NCBI GenBank assembly: GCA_900539265.1
Contig: UQBM01000013.1
Span: 1-56,799, forward strand
Direction: 5' to 3'
Source of the DNA: an uncultured Mollicutes bacterium
GTDB lineage: Bacteria > Bacillota_I > Bacilli_A > ML615J-28 > CAG-313
Length of the DNA stretch: 56,799 nt
Shown: positions 44,461 to 53,481 of the stretch, in pieces
Layout: each line of letters opens with the position of its first letter
Position numbering within the stretch: position 1 is the stretch's first letter
The notes under the pieces: generated by a model
Database searches by the model: none
Told to the model about the DNA's origin: nothing
What the model saw: only the letters and a program-made list of their open reading frames with translations
Translations under genes and position numbers: made by a program

Positions 44461-45221
44461 TAATCGTTCTCCTTTATTTTAGTTAAAATTTCATAACCGT
44501 TATCAGTAATAACAATTGAATTTTCATAGTGTGCACTAGGCAAATGATCGGATGTTATTGTCGTCCAACCATCAGCTAATATTTTTACTTTATATGTGCC
44601 CATATTAATCATCGGTTCAATGGCTAGTGTCATTCCTTTTCTCAAAACTGGACCCATTCCTTCTTTTCCATAATTGGGAATGGCTGGATCTTCATGTAAT
44701 TTGCTTCCAACTCCATGTCCTGTAAAATCTCTTACAACACCATAATTAAATTTTTTTGCATACATTTCAATTGCATGAGATATATCGGATAATCGATTCC
44801 CTGGATGAGCATACTTTAATCCTTCAAAGAATGATTGTTCCGTAACTTCTATTAACTTAAGGCGATCACTTTTTACATTGCCACAAGGCCAAGTTCTCGC
44901 ACAATCTCCATGATATCCTTTATAATTTGCACCAATATCAATGGAAATAATATCACCATCTTTTAAAATTTGTCTACTGCTTGGAATTCCATGAATTACA
45001 ACTTCATTAATGGATGCACATATTGATGCAGGATATCCATTATAATTTAAAAATGATGGTACAGCACCATGCGATGTGATTACATCATAAGCAATTTTAT
45101 CTAGTTCTTTCGTTGAAACACCAGGCTTTATTGCTTTTCTAATCTCCTCATGGGCAAGCATTGCGATATGTCCTGCTTCTTTCATAAGAGCAATTTCGCG
45201 TTCACTTTTATATGTTATCAT
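44460..45221 (-). CDS. map: Methionine aminopeptidase, type I
   Basis: Removes the N-terminal methionine from new proteins. It is 253 residues with the pita-bread fold. Metal ligands are seen in SIDIGANYKGYHGDCART (two Asp), DFTGHGVGSKLHEDP (His), AIEPMINMG (Glu) and the final Glu in AHYENSIVI. It lies in the Bacillus-like order secY-adk-map-infA. Confidence 0.97.
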   Translation of the reverse strand: MITYKSEREIALMKEAGHIAMLAHEEIRKAIKPGVSTKELDKIAYDVITSHGAVPSFLNYNGYPASICASINEVVIHGIPSSRQILKDGDIISIDIGANYKGYHGDCARTWPCGNVKSDRLKLIEVTEQSFFEGLKYAHPGNRLSDISHAIEMYAKKFNYGVVRDFTGHGVGSKLHEDPAIPNYGKEGMGPVLRKGMTLAIEPMINMGTYKVKILADGWTTITSDHLPSAHYENSIVITDNGYEILTKIKEND

Positions 45222-45222
45222 T

Positions 45223-45864
45223 TCAATTCACCTTATTAATTATTTCATCAATAACCTTAGATGGTTCTTGATTACTATTTACTGGTATTAAAATTCCAAG
45301 ATTTTCATAATACGTTATAATTGGCTTTGTTTTATTATTATATACAACAAGCCTTTCTTCAATTGTCTCTTTTGTATCATCTTTTCTTTGATAAAGATTA
45401 CCACCACAATAATCACAAATACCTTCGATTTTGGGTTTTAATGATTTAATATTATAACCTCTACCACATTTTGAACATATACGTCTATTAACAATTCTTT
45501 CTTCAATCACTTCATCTTCAATTTCTAAATTTATTGCAGCATCAAGTTTTATGTTTAATTCCTTTAAAATATTAGATAAAGCTTTTGCTTGGTCAAGATT
45601 ACGTGGAAATCCATCTAATAAAAAACCCTTTTTACAATCATCTTCACTAAGTCTTTCTTTAACAATTTGATTGGTTATTTCATCAGGTACAAGTTGTCCT
45701 TTATCAATATAACTTTGTGCAAGAAGACCCATAGGAGTTTTTTTTGATATTGCTTTTCTAAATATATCTCCTGTGGAAATGTGGGGAATGCTGTAGTGAT
45801 TTTTAAGTTCTACAGCACAAGTCCCCTTGCCAGATCCAGGAGCACCCATAATAAGTAGATGCAT
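45223..45864 (-). CDS. adk: Adenylate kinase, zinc-lid form
   Basis: Converts AMP and ATP to two ADP. It is 213 residues from ATG 45864 (AGGTG upstream; a GTG three codons earlier overlaps that site). P-loop MGAPGSGKGT, AMP site STGDIFRKAI, and FLLDGFPRNLDQA. The lid has four cysteines (CSKCG about 125, CDYCGG about 145), so it binds structural zinc. Confidence 0.97.
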   Translation of the reverse strand: MHLLIMGAPGSGKGTCAVELKNHYSIPHISTGDIFRKAISKKTPMGLLAQSYIDKGQLVPDEITNQIVKERLSEDDCKKGFLLDGFPRNLDQAKALSNILKELNIKLDAAINLEIEDEVIEERIVNRRICSKCGRGYNIKSLKPKIEGICDYCGGNLYQRKDDTKETIEERLVVYNNKTKPIITYYENLGILIPVNSNQEPSKVIDEIINKVN

Positions 45865-45877
45865 AAGTTTCACCTAA

Positions 45878-47194
45878 TTATAAAAATCCGTGATAGTCTT
45901 GAGCTTGACCTTCAGTTTTAATTTGTTTAATTGTTTCAAGAGCAACACCTACAACAATCATAAGTGATGTACCACCAATTTGAACTGATGCTGGAAGCTC
46001 TGGGAATATAAAGGTCACAATTACTGGAATTGATGCAAGTATTGCTAAATAGGTTGCACCAAGTAGTGTTACTTTAAATAATACTTTTGAAATAAATACA
46101 GCAGTTTCTTCACCTGGTTTTACACCTGGAATATGTGCATTTTGTTTTTTCAAATTATCAGCCATTTTATCTGGATCAATTTGCAAAAATGAATAAAAGA
46201 ATGCAAATATAAAAATTAAAATAATATATATTGCAAACCCAATTGGTTTTTGATAACTAAAGATTGTATACCACCATTCGCTAATTGTTTTACCACTTGT
46301 TTCTACAAATTGTAAAATTGTTGTAGGAAGTGATAAAAGCGTTGATGCAAAAATGACTGGAATTACAGATGCAGAATTTAATTTAATTGGAATATTAGAG
46401 TCCTGTCTTCCTACAAGTTTAGCACCAGCCGGACGATTTGTATAGGTTACTGGAATTTTTCTTTGCAAACCTTCCATCCATACAACTCCAATTACTATAC
46501 CAATAAAAACTACCATCATAACAATATATAATACAATTCCTTGCCAACCAAGAGCATTTGTATCTGCATTACGATATGTATCACCACTAATAAAATATTG
46601 CCATAATTGATACATCATTGTTGGTAAACTCACAACAATACCAGAGACTATAAGCATTGATGCACCATTACCAATACCACGCATTGTAATTTGGTCTGAA
46701 AGCCAAAGTGTAAATGCCGTACCTGCTGTAAGTACAATCGCAATATATATATATGTAAATGCATTAAATTCAGAAATATCTCTGAAATATACATTACTTG
46801 TAGCCTTTAGACCAAGAATTAAAGCAAGAGCTTGAACAAAGGCAATAAATAAAGCGATATATCTAGTCCAACGATTTAATTTTTCCCTACCTGCTTCTCC
46901 TTCTTCAGCCCATTCCTTAAATGCAGGAATAATATCTAGTTGTAACATTTGTACAACAATAGATGCCGTAATATATGGGCTAATACCAAGTGACAAAATA
47001 GAAAATTGTGTTAAACCTCCACCCGCAAACACATCTAAGAAACCAAAAATATTTCCTCCACCTGTTGATGGTATTGAATCATAATTTGCAAATGGAAATT
47101 TAATATGAATTCCAATACGCCAAACGATTAAGCAAAGAAGGGTAAAAAGAATCATTCCTATTAATTTTTTATACTTCCCGAAAAACTTTTTCAT
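45878..47194 (-). CDS. secY: SecY, protein translocase channel
   Basis: The main pore of the Sec translocon in the membrane. It is 438 residues with ten helices. Conserved plug and loop regions are clear (GGGLTQFSILSLGISPYITA, about 59; GIGNGASMLIVSGI, about 173; IPVTYTNRPAGAKLVGR, about 250; NLKKQNAHIPGVKPGEETA, about 345). It lies one base after rplO. Confidence 0.98.
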   Translation of the reverse strand: MKKFFGKYKKLIGMILFTLLCLIVWRIGIHIKFPFANYDSIPSTGGGNIFGFLDVFAGGGLTQFSILSLGISPYITASIVVQMLQLDIIPAFKEWAEEGEAGREKLNRWTRYIALFIAFVQALALILGLKATSNVYFRDISEFNAFTYIYIAIVLTAGTAFTLWLSDQITMRGIGNGASMLIVSGIVVSLPTMMYQLWQYFISGDTYRNADTNALGWQGIVLYIVMMVVFIGIVIGVVWMEGLQRKIPVTYTNRPAGAKLVGRQDSNIPIKLNSASVIPVIFASTLLSLPTTILQFVETSGKTISEWWYTIFSYQKPIGFAIYIILIFIFAFFYSFLQIDPDKMADNLKKQNAHIPGVKPGEETAVFISKVLFKVTLLGATYLAILASIPVIVTFIFPELPASVQIGGTSLMIVVGVALETIKQIKTEGQAQDYHGFL

Positions 47195-47195
47195 C

Positions 47196-47639
47196 TTAAG
47201 CCACCTCTACTGTTCCACCAGCCGCTTTGACTTTTTCCTCAGCAGCTTTTGAGAATTTAGTTGCTTTAATTGTTAAAGCTTTACTAAGTTCACCGTTGCT
47301 TAAAATTTTCACTCCTTCATATTCTTTTTTAACAAGTCCAGCTTCTTTTAAGCCAGCTAGGTCAACAACTGCACCTGCTTCAAATTTATCGTTTAAATCA
47401 CCTAATTTAACTAAGGCATATTCTTTACGATTTACATTTGTAAAACCACGTTTTGGTAAACGCTTGAATAATTGAGTTTGACCACCTTCATAACCTGGTC
47501 TTACACCACCACCACTACGAGCATTTTGTCCTTTATGACCACGTGTAGAAGTTTTTCCCATTCCACTACCAATACCGCGTCCAACACGTTTTTTAGTATG
47601 TCTTGCGCCAGCAACTGGTTTTAATTCATTTAAATTCAT
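47196..47639 (-). CDS. rplO: 50S ribosomal protein uL15
   Basis: 147 residues; early-assembly 50S protein. Glycine- and arginine-rich N-terminus (GRGIGSGMGKTSTRGHKGQ) and FKRLPKRGFTNVNRKEYA are typical. Placed between rpmD and secY, the usual order. Confidence 0.98.
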   Translation of the reverse strand: MNLNELKPVAGARHTKKRVGRGIGSGMGKTSTRGHKGQNARSGGGVRPGYEGGQTQLFKRLPKRGFTNVNRKEYALVKLGDLNDKFEAGAVVDLAGLKEAGLVKKEYEGVKILSNGELSKALTIKATKFSKAAEEKVKAAGGTVEVA

Positions 47640-47650
47640 AAATGCGCCTC

Positions 47651-47833
47651 CTATGCTTCAACAACAGTTACTAAATGTGAAACTGTTTTAATCATACCAC
47701 GAATGGCATCATTATCAGTTTTAGTAACCGTTTGTCCAATTTTTGATAAACCAAGAGCTTTAAGAGTTGCTCTTTGATTTTTAGGATGAGCAATAGGGCT
47801 TTTGACTAATTTAATTGTTACTGTTTTTTCCAT
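47651..47833 (-). CDS. rpmD: 50S ribosomal protein uL30
   Basis: 60 residues, the short bacterial form, with the typical core VKSPIAHPKNQRATLKALGL and a final VSHLVTVVE. Confidence 0.97.
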   Translation of the reverse strand: MEKTVTIKLVKSPIAHPKNQRATLKALGLSKIGQTVTKTDNDAIRGMIKTVSHLVTVVEA

Positions 47834-47845
47834 CTTAGCACCACC

Positions 47846-48373
47846 CTATAAAATTTCTGATTTATCTTTTCCACGAAGTTTAGCAACATCCTCTATTGTA
47901 CGAAGTGCTTCTAGCCCTTTAAATGTTGCACGTACAATATTAATTGGCGTACTTGAACCTTGTGATTTAGATACGATATCTTGAATACCTGCAAGTTCAA
48001 CAACATTACGAACAGGTCCGCCAGCAATAATACCAGTACCTGCTGGAGCTGGTTTTAGGAATACTTGTCCTGCACCATGAATACCTGTAATTTCATGTGG
48101 AATCGTTGTTCCAACAATTGGTATTGTAACGATATTTTTCTTAGCATCTTCAACAGCCTTCTTAATAGCTTCAGGAACTTCTTGAGCCTTACCACTACCA
48201 AATCCAACATGGCCATTATAATCTCCCACTACAACTAAAGCTGCAAAGCGGAATCTTCTACCACCTTTAACAACCTTCGTAACACGATTAATAACAACAA
48301 CGCGTTCTTCATATTGTCTTTCTTCAATTGTAGTAGTTACATTTTGTGTCATTTCTTTTACTTGATCACTCAC
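47846..48373 (-). CDS. rpsE: 30S ribosomal protein uS5
   Basis: 175 residues; decoding-fidelity protein of the 30S body. Core motifs RVTKVVKGGRRFRFAALVVV, GHVGFGSGKAQEVPEAI and PAPAGTGIIAGGPVRNVVE. The start is GTG, eight bases after AGGAGG. Confidence 0.98.
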   Translation of the reverse strand: MSDQVKEMTQNVTTTIEERQYEERVVVINRVTKVVKGGRRFRFAALVVVGDYNGHVGFGSGKAQEVPEAIKKAVEDAKKNIVTIPIVGTTIPHEITGIHGAGQVFLKPAPAGTGIIAGGPVRNVVELAGIQDIVSKSQGSSTPINIVRATFKGLEALRTIEDVAKLRGKDKSEIL

Positions 48374-48385
48374 GAAAAATACCTC

Positions 48386-48748
48386 CTAGAACTTTAGTCC
48401 GGCTTCACGAGCCGCATCGGCTAAAGCTTTTACACGTCCATGAAATAAAAATCCACCACGATCAAATACAACAGTTGTAATACCAGCATCAATGGCTTTT
48501 TTAGCAACCATTTCACCAACTTTTTTAGCAGCTGCAATGTTTGATCCATTAGCAAATTTATTTCCACTTTCAAATGTAGATGCAGAAACTAAAGTAACTT
48601 GTTTTTCATCATCAATAATTTGAGCCAATATATGTTTATTTGAACGATACACAGCAAGACGAGGTCTAGCAGCGGTTCCTTCAACAACTGCTCTTACACG
48701 ATCATGTCTTACACGACGTGAAATTTTTTTAGATTTTTTAACGATCAT
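48386..48748 (-). CDS. rplR: 50S ribosomal protein uL18
   Basis: 120 residues; binds 5S rRNA. Typical motifs RRVRHDRVRAVVEGTAARPR, LAVYRSNKHILAQIIDD and VVFDRGGFLFHGRVKALADA. Confidence 0.98.
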   Translation of the reverse strand: MIVKKSKKISRRVRHDRVRAVVEGTAARPRLAVYRSNKHILAQIIDDEKQVTLVSASTFESGNKFANGSNIAAAKKVGEMVAKKAIDAGITTVVFDRGGFLFHGRVKALADAAREAGLKF

Positions 48749-48767
48749 TTCCTATAGTCTCTCCTTT

Positions 48768-49304
48768 CTACTTAGCTTTCTTTCCTTCTTTACGACGAAC
48801 ATATTCACCTTGATAACGAATACCTTTTCCCTTATATGGTTCAGGTTTACGAATCTTTCTAACCTCCGCCGCAAATTCACCTACAACTTGTTTATCGTAT
48901 CCACTGATTTGGATTTCTGTAGGTGTTGGACAAACTACCTTAATACCTTCAGGTAATTTCATTGGCACAGTATGCGAATATCCTGCTGAAACAACAAGGG
49001 TATCTCCTTGCATTTGAGCACGATAACCTACACCATTAATCTCTAATACTTTTGTAAATCCACTTGATACACCAACTACCATATTGTGAATGACAGCACG
49101 AGTTGTACCATGTAATGCACGATGATTTTTGTCATCACTTGGACGTGTTACATATATAGCATTATCTTTTACTTCAACACCAAGGTCATGATTAAAGTTA
49201 AAACTTAATGTTCCTTTATCACCTTTAGTTGTGATGCAATTACCTTCAACCTTTACTTCAACACCTTGAGGAATATCAATATGTTTATTACCAATTCTTG
49301 ACAT
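48768..49304 (-). CDS. rplF: 50S ribosomal protein uL6
   Basis: 178 residues, two related domains near the factor-binding site. SRIGNKHIDIPQGVEV starts the protein and IRKPEPYKGKGIRYQGEYVR ends it, as in the family. Confidence 0.98.
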   Translation of the reverse strand: MSRIGNKHIDIPQGVEVKVEGNCITTKGDKGTLSFNFNHDLGVEVKDNAIYVTRPSDDKNHRALHGTTRAVIHNMVVGVSSGFTKVLEINGVGYRAQMQGDTLVVSAGYSHTVPMKLPEGIKVVCPTPTEIQISGYDKQVVGEFAAEVRKIRKPEPYKGKGIRYQGEYVRRKEGKKAK

Positions 49305-49313
49305 ATATACCTC

Positions 49314-49709
49314 CTACCAAACAAAGGCTACGACTTCGCCACCAAGCTTGTTAAGACGAGCTTCACGATCAGTCATAATCCCGTTTGAAGTTGAAATAAT
49401 TGCAATACCTAAACCATTTAATACTTTAGGAAGTTCATTTGCCTTAGCATAGACTCTAAGTCCAGGTTTAGAAATTCTTTTAATACCTTTAATAACACGA
49501 GTTTTTTCAGCATACTTTAAAGTTACTTTAATAACTCCTTGTTTGCCATCTTCGATTTTTTCATATTCGCTAATATATCCTTCATTCTTTAACACATTTA
49601 AAATTTCTAATTTTAAACGTGATGCTGGCATCGAAACAGTTGCATGTTTCATTTGATTAGCATTGCGAATTCTAGTTAACATATCAGCAATTGGATCAGT
49701 CATCACCAT
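49314..49709 (-). CDS. rpsH: 30S ribosomal protein uS8
   Basis: 131 residues from ATG 49709, which gives the Bacillus-like start MVMTDPIADMLTRIRNAN and has AGAGG seven bases upstream; a longer frame overlaps rpsN. The C-terminal STSNGIMTDREARLNKLGGE is conserved. S8 also represses the spc operon in some bacteria. Confidence 0.98.
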   Translation of the reverse strand: MVMTDPIADMLTRIRNANQMKHATVSMPASRLKLEILNVLKNEGYISEYEKIEDGKQGVIKVTLKYAEKTRVIKGIKRISKPGLRVYAKANELPKVLNGLGIAIISTSNGIMTDREARLNKLGGEVVAFVW

Positions 49710-49723
49710 AGAATAACCTCTTT

Positions 49724-49909
49724 CTACCAACTAGCTTTAGTAACGCCTGGGATTAGTCCTTCATATGCTAATTCTCTAAAGCAAACTCTACATACTTTGA
49801 ATTTGCGATATACAGCATGAGGACGTCCACAACGTTGACATCTAGTATAGTTTCTTGTTGAAAATTTTGCTGGACGAGCACATTTTACTTTTAATGATTT
49901 TTTAGCCAT
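49724..49909 (-). CDS. rpsN: 30S ribosomal protein uS14, zinc type
   Basis: 61 residues, the short zinc-binding form (often called rpsZ): CQRCGRPHAVYRKFKVCRVC holds the four cysteine ligands. No second, zinc-free copy is seen in this window. Confidence 0.98.
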   Translation of the reverse strand: MAKKSLKVKCARPAKFSTRNYTRCQRCGRPHAVYRKFKVCRVCFRELAYEGLIPGVTKASW

Positions 49910-49919
49910 TATTTACCTC

Positions 49920-50462
49920 CTACTTCTTTGCAAAAGGCATGCCTAGATAACTAAGTAGAGCACGACCTTCTTCATCAGTCTTCGCAGTAGTTACGATAAC
50001 GATATCCATACCACGGATCTTTAATACTTTATCATAATTGATTTCAGGGAAAATCAATTGTTCCTTAACGCCAATTGTATAATTTCCTCTTCCATCAAAT
50101 GAGTTAGGATTTACACCACGAAAATCTCTAACCCGAGGTAATGCAATTGAAATTAATTTATCATAGAATTCATACATTCTTTCGCCACGTAAAGTAACTT
50201 TTGCACCAATTGACATACCCTCACGAAGTTTGAATACGGCAATTGATTTTTTAGCTTTTGTAACTAAAGGTTTTTGTCCTGTGATTTGGGTTAAATCTTC
50301 AACTGCCGCATCTAATAATTTAGAATTGCTAATTGAATCTCCAACACCCATATTAACTACAATTTTATCAATTTTAGGAACTTGCATAACAGTTGTATAA
50401 CCGAATTGTTCAGTTAATTTAGCCATTACTTCGTTCTTGTAATGTTCTAGTACACGATTCAT
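49920..50462 (-). CDS. rplE: 50S ribosomal protein uL5
   Basis: 180 residues; 5S rRNA and P-site tRNA contact. Motifs KIVVNMGVGDSISNSKLLD, TGQKPLVTKAKKSIAVFKLR and GRGNYTIGVKEQLIFPEI are typical. Confidence 0.98.
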   Translation of the reverse strand: MNRVLEHYKNEVMAKLTEQFGYTTVMQVPKIDKIVVNMGVGDSISNSKLLDAAVEDLTQITGQKPLVTKAKKSIAVFKLREGMSIGAKVTLRGERMYEFYDKLISIALPRVRDFRGVNPNSFDGRGNYTIGVKEQLIFPEINYDKVLKIRGMDIVIVTTAKTDEEGRALLSYLGMPFAKK

Positions 50463-50482
50463 AATTCTTGCAAGACTCCTTT

Positions 50483-50809
50483 CTAATTATTAATGACAGT
50501 ACCAGAAAGTTTGCAATAACGAACTTTCTTACCATCTACTACTTTATAACCAATCTTAGTTGGCTTCTTTTGTACTGGATCTAAATATGCAACATTAGAT
50601 ACATGAATAGGTGCTTCTTTTTTTGTAATACCACCATCAGGATTAGCGTTCGATGGACGATTATGTTTTGTAACGATATTAACACCTTTTACTACTACAC
50701 GATTCTTTAAAGGATATACTGCAAGAACTTCACCAGTTGTATAAGTTCCATGATTTGGTTTATTTTTCCCTGTAGTAACTACTACTACATCACCTTTTTT
50801 AAGTCTCAT
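50483..50809 (-). CDS. rplX: 50S ribosomal protein uL24
   Basis: 108 residues with a KOW motif at the N-terminus (KKGDVVVVTTGKNKPNHGTY) and GVNIVTKHNRPSNANPDGGI. Assembly initiator near the exit tunnel. Confidence 0.97.
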   Translation of the reverse strand: MRLKKGDVVVVTTGKNKPNHGTYTTGEVLAVYPLKNRVVVKGVNIVTKHNRPSNANPDGGITKKEAPIHVSNVAYLDPVQKKPTKIGYKVVDGKKVRYCKLSGTVINN

Positions 50810-50825
50810 ATACGCATCTTCCTTT

Positions 50826-51194
50826 CTATAGTACTTCTGGTGCTAAAGAAACAATTTTCATGAAATCTTTTTCACGTAATTCTCTAGCAACAGGTCCAAA
50901 AATACGCGTACCACGAGGATTCTTATCTTCCTTAATAATAACTGCAGCATTATCATCAAATTTAATATAAGAACCATCGGGCCTTTTAACGGCCTTTTTA
51001 GTACGTACTATTACTGCTTTTACAACATCACCTTTTTTTACCATACCACTAGTTGTTGCAGATTTAACCGAACAAACACAAATATCTCCAATAGTGGCAG
51101 TTTTGTGGAATGAACCACCTAATATTTTAATAATCAAAAGTTGTTTTGCGCCAGTATTATCGGCTACATTGACTCTAGTTTCTTGTTGAACCAT
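50826..51194 (-). CDS. rplN: 50S ribosomal protein uL14
   Basis: 122 residues, standard length. VQQETRVNVADNTGAKQLL starts the protein and DKNPRGTRIFGPVARELRE lies near the end. Confidence 0.98.
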   Translation of the reverse strand: MVQQETRVNVADNTGAKQLLIIKILGGSFHKTATIGDICVCSVKSATTSGMVKKGDVVKAVIVRTKKAVKRPDGSYIKFDDNAAVIIKEDKNPRGTRIFGPVARELREKDFMKIVSLAPEVL

Positions 51195-51208
51195 AATCTA
51201 CCTCCTGA

Positions 51209-51469
51209 TTAAATAATTACAGCTTCTTGAACTATCTTCACTAAACGGAAACGTTTGGTTGCAGAAAGTGGACGAGTTTCCATAATTTCTACAATATCTC
51301 CTTCTTTAGCAGTATTTAGTTCATCATGAGCTCTAAATTTCTTTGAATATTTTACTCTTTTTCCATATAAAGGATGTTTACGATAAGTTTCAACTAAAAC
51401 AGTAATTGTTTTATCATTTTTAGCAGAAACAACTTTTCCTACATAAACTTTACGACTATTTCTTTCCAT
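51209..51469 (-). CDS. rpsQ: 30S ribosomal protein uS17
   Basis: 86 residues, OB fold binding 16S rRNA. Motifs GKVVSAKNDKTITVLVETY and HPLYGKRVKYSKKFRAHDE; ETRPLSATKRFRLV near the end. Confidence 0.98.
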   Translation of the reverse strand: MERNSRKVYVGKVVSAKNDKTITVLVETYRKHPLYGKRVKYSKKFRAHDELNTAKEGDIVEIMETRPLSATKRFRLVKIVQEAVII

Positions 51470-51482
51470 CGTCTACCTCCCA

Positions 51483-51731
51483 CTACTTAGATGCACGTTC
51501 GGTAAGAACGGTATAGCATCTAGCAATTTCTTTTTTTACTTTTTTTAACTGAGCGGTATTTTCTAACTTACCAACTTCTGCTTGAAAACGTAAATTAAAT
51601 AATTCTTGTTTTAATTCGTTAATTTTTGTTTGGATTTCAGTTTCACTTAAATCGCGAAGTTTACCAGCAGGTGTTTTCTTTTCTGCAATTTTCTTTGCAA
51701 CTTTCTTATCAACTTTAACTTTTGCTGCCAT
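51483..51731 (-). CDS. rpmC: 50S ribosomal protein uL29, with N-terminal extension
   Basis: 82 residues, about 15 longer than usual. The additional lysine-rich N-terminus (KVKVDKKVAKKIAEKKTPAG) precedes the normal core (LRDLSETEIQTKINELKQEL and FNLRFQAEVGKLENTAQLKK). It shares one base with the rplP stop. Confidence 0.96.
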   Translation of the reverse strand: MAAKVKVDKKVAKKIAEKKTPAGKLRDLSETEIQTKINELKQELFNLRFQAEVGKLENTAQLKKVKKEIARCYTVLTERASK

Positions 51732-52150
51732 TAACGATCACCACTTTCTCTTGTTACAAATTTTGTTTTAACTGGAAGTTTATGAGCAGCAAGTCTTAAC
51801 GCTTCACGTGCTGTTTCTTCTGATACTCCAGCAATTTCAAACATAATTGTACCATCTTTTACTACTGCTACATAGCCGTCTGGAGCACCTTTACCAGAAC
51901 CCATACGAACTTCTAGCGGTTTTTTAGTTCTAATATTGTGAGGAAAAATTTTAATCCAAACTTTACCATCACGTCTCATATATCGAGTCATTGCAATACG
52001 AGCTGCCTCAATTTGACGATCAGTAATCCAAGCTCCTTCTAAAGATTGGAGACCATATTCACCAAATGTAACAGTTTTCCCACCTTTAGCTTTGCCTTCA
52101 TAACTTACACGATGAGGACGACGATATTTAGTTCTTTTAGGCATTAACAT
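51731..52150 (-). CDS. rplP: 50S ribosomal protein uL16
   Basis: 139 residues; helps form the A-site tRNA region. MLMPKRTKYRRPHRVSYEGK starts the protein and VRMGSGKGAPDGYVAVVK is conserved. AGGAGG lies ten bases before the first ATG, which I prefer to the second one two codons later. Confidence 0.98.
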   Translation of the reverse strand: MLMPKRTKYRRPHRVSYEGKAKGGKTVTFGEYGLQSLEGAWITDRQIEAARIAMTRYMRRDGKVWIKIFPHNIRTKKPLEVRMGSGKGAPDGYVAVVKDGTIMFEIAGVSEETAREALRLAAHKLPVKTKFVTRESGDR

Positions 52151-52152
52151 AA

Positions 52153-52824
52153 CTACTTATCCTCCTTACTTGGTACAGTTTTTTTGGCTTCTGGTAAAAC
52201 CTCACCTTTATTAATCCAAACTTTAACTCCAAGTTTACCATAAGTAGTTGCTGCCTCTGCAGTTGCATAATCAATATTAGCACGGAAAGTATGAAGAGGA
52301 ACACTTCCTTCCGAATACCATTCGCTTCGTGCAATTTCAGCACCTCCAAGACGTCCTGAAACCATTGTTTTAATACCTTTTGCACCAACTTTTAGAGCTT
52401 TTTGGATAGCCATTTTTTGTACACGTCTAAATGATGCACGATTTTCTAAATCTTCTGCCATTTTACGAGAAACAATTCTTGCATCTTTATCTGATTCTGC
52501 TTGTTTTACTTCAACGACAGTTAAGAAAATAGTTTTACCAGTTATTTTTTCAAGTTGTTTTACAGCCTCATTTTTCTTTGAACCTTGTAATCCAATTACA
52601 AGACCAGGTTTTCCAGCATGAATTGTAACAATTACTCTTTTTCCTGTACGTTTTGTTTCAATACGTGAAACATATGCAGATTTATAAAAAGTATTTAAAA
52701 ATTTACGAATCTTTAAATCTTCGTGTAAAAGGTCTGCAACTTTTGTTTTAGGTGCATACCATTTTGCATCCCATTCACGGATAATTCCGATTCTTAAACC
52801 AATTGGATTTACCTTTTGACCCAT
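52153..52824 (-). CDS. rpsC: 30S ribosomal protein uS3
   Basis: 223 residues; mRNA entry tunnel protein with a KH domain (HAGKPGLVIGLQGSKKNEA, about 68). The second domain has GRLGGAEIARSEWYSEGSVP. One base short of overlapping rplP's ribosome site region. Confidence 0.98.
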   Translation of the reverse strand: MGQKVNPIGLRIGIIREWDAKWYAPKTKVADLLHEDLKIRKFLNTFYKSAYVSRIETKRTGKRVIVTIHAGKPGLVIGLQGSKKNEAVKQLEKITGKTIFLTVVEVKQAESDKDARIVSRKMAEDLENRASFRRVQKMAIQKALKVGAKGIKTMVSGRLGGAEIARSEWYSEGSVPLHTFRANIDYATAEAATTYGKLGVKVWINKGEVLPEAKKTVPSKEDK

Positions 52825-52837
52825 ATGTTTCCTCCTT

Positions 52838-53176
52838 CTAGTTATTATCTGCCACTACAACTGTAATGTGGCTAGTTCTTTTTAAGATTCTATTACCGCT
52901 TCCCTTAGCACGAGCTCTCATTCTTTTAAGGGTTGCACCTTCATTAACATAAATTTCTTTTACAACAAGTTGATTCACATCCATACCATAATTATGATCT
53001 GCGTTTGCAACTGCTGAATGTAAAACTTTTAAAATAGACTCAGTTGCTGTACTTTTTGTTCCATGTAAAATACCAACTGCTTCTCCTACTTTTTTACCAC
53101 GAATTAGGTCGACTACTAGTCTTGCTTTTCGAGGTGATACTCTAATTGATTTCGCGATTGCTTTTGCTTCTGCCAT
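52838..53176 (-). CDS. rplV: 50S ribosomal protein uL22
   Basis: 112 residues from ATG 53176 (AGAGGTG seven bases upstream; a GTG three codons earlier is part of that ribosome site). SIRVSPRKARLVVDLIRGKK and RMRARAKGSGNRILKRTSHI are typical; the latter forms the loop reaching the exit tunnel. Confidence 0.98.
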   Translation of the reverse strand: MAEAKAIAKSIRVSPRKARLVVDLIRGKKVGEAVGILHGTKSTATESILKVLHSAVANADHNYGMDVNQLVVKEIYVNEGATLKRMRARAKGSGNRILKRTSHITVVVADNN

Positions 53177-53187
53177 AATTTTCACCT

Positions 53188-53466
53188 CTACTTCTTAGCA
53201 GCTTTCTTATCCTTGCCGTGGCCACGATAAGTTCTAGTTGGTGCAAATTCACCAAATTTATGACCTACCATATCTTCAGTTACATATACTGGCAAATGCT
53301 CTTTACCATTATGTACTGCTACTGTATGTCCTACGAATTCAGGATAGATTGTTGATCTTCTAGACCAAGTTTGAATTACTTTCTTTTGATTGCTTTCATT
53401 TAATGCAACAACTTTTTTCATTAAATGTTTATCAATAAAAGGACCTTTTTTAAGTGAACGTGACAT
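53188..53466 (-). CDS. rpsS: 30S ribosomal protein uS19
   Basis: 92 residues: SRSLKKGPFIDKHLMKKVVA at the start, TWSRRSTIYPEFVGHTVAVH in the middle and GEFAPTRTYRGHGKDKK at the end, all standard. Confidence 0.98.
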   Translation of the reverse strand: MSRSLKKGPFIDKHLMKKVVALNESNQKKVIQTWSRRSTIYPEFVGHTVAVHNGKEHLPVYVTEDMVGHKFGEFAPTRTYRGHGKDKKAAKK

Positions 53467-53481
53467 ATATTTGGTTCCCTC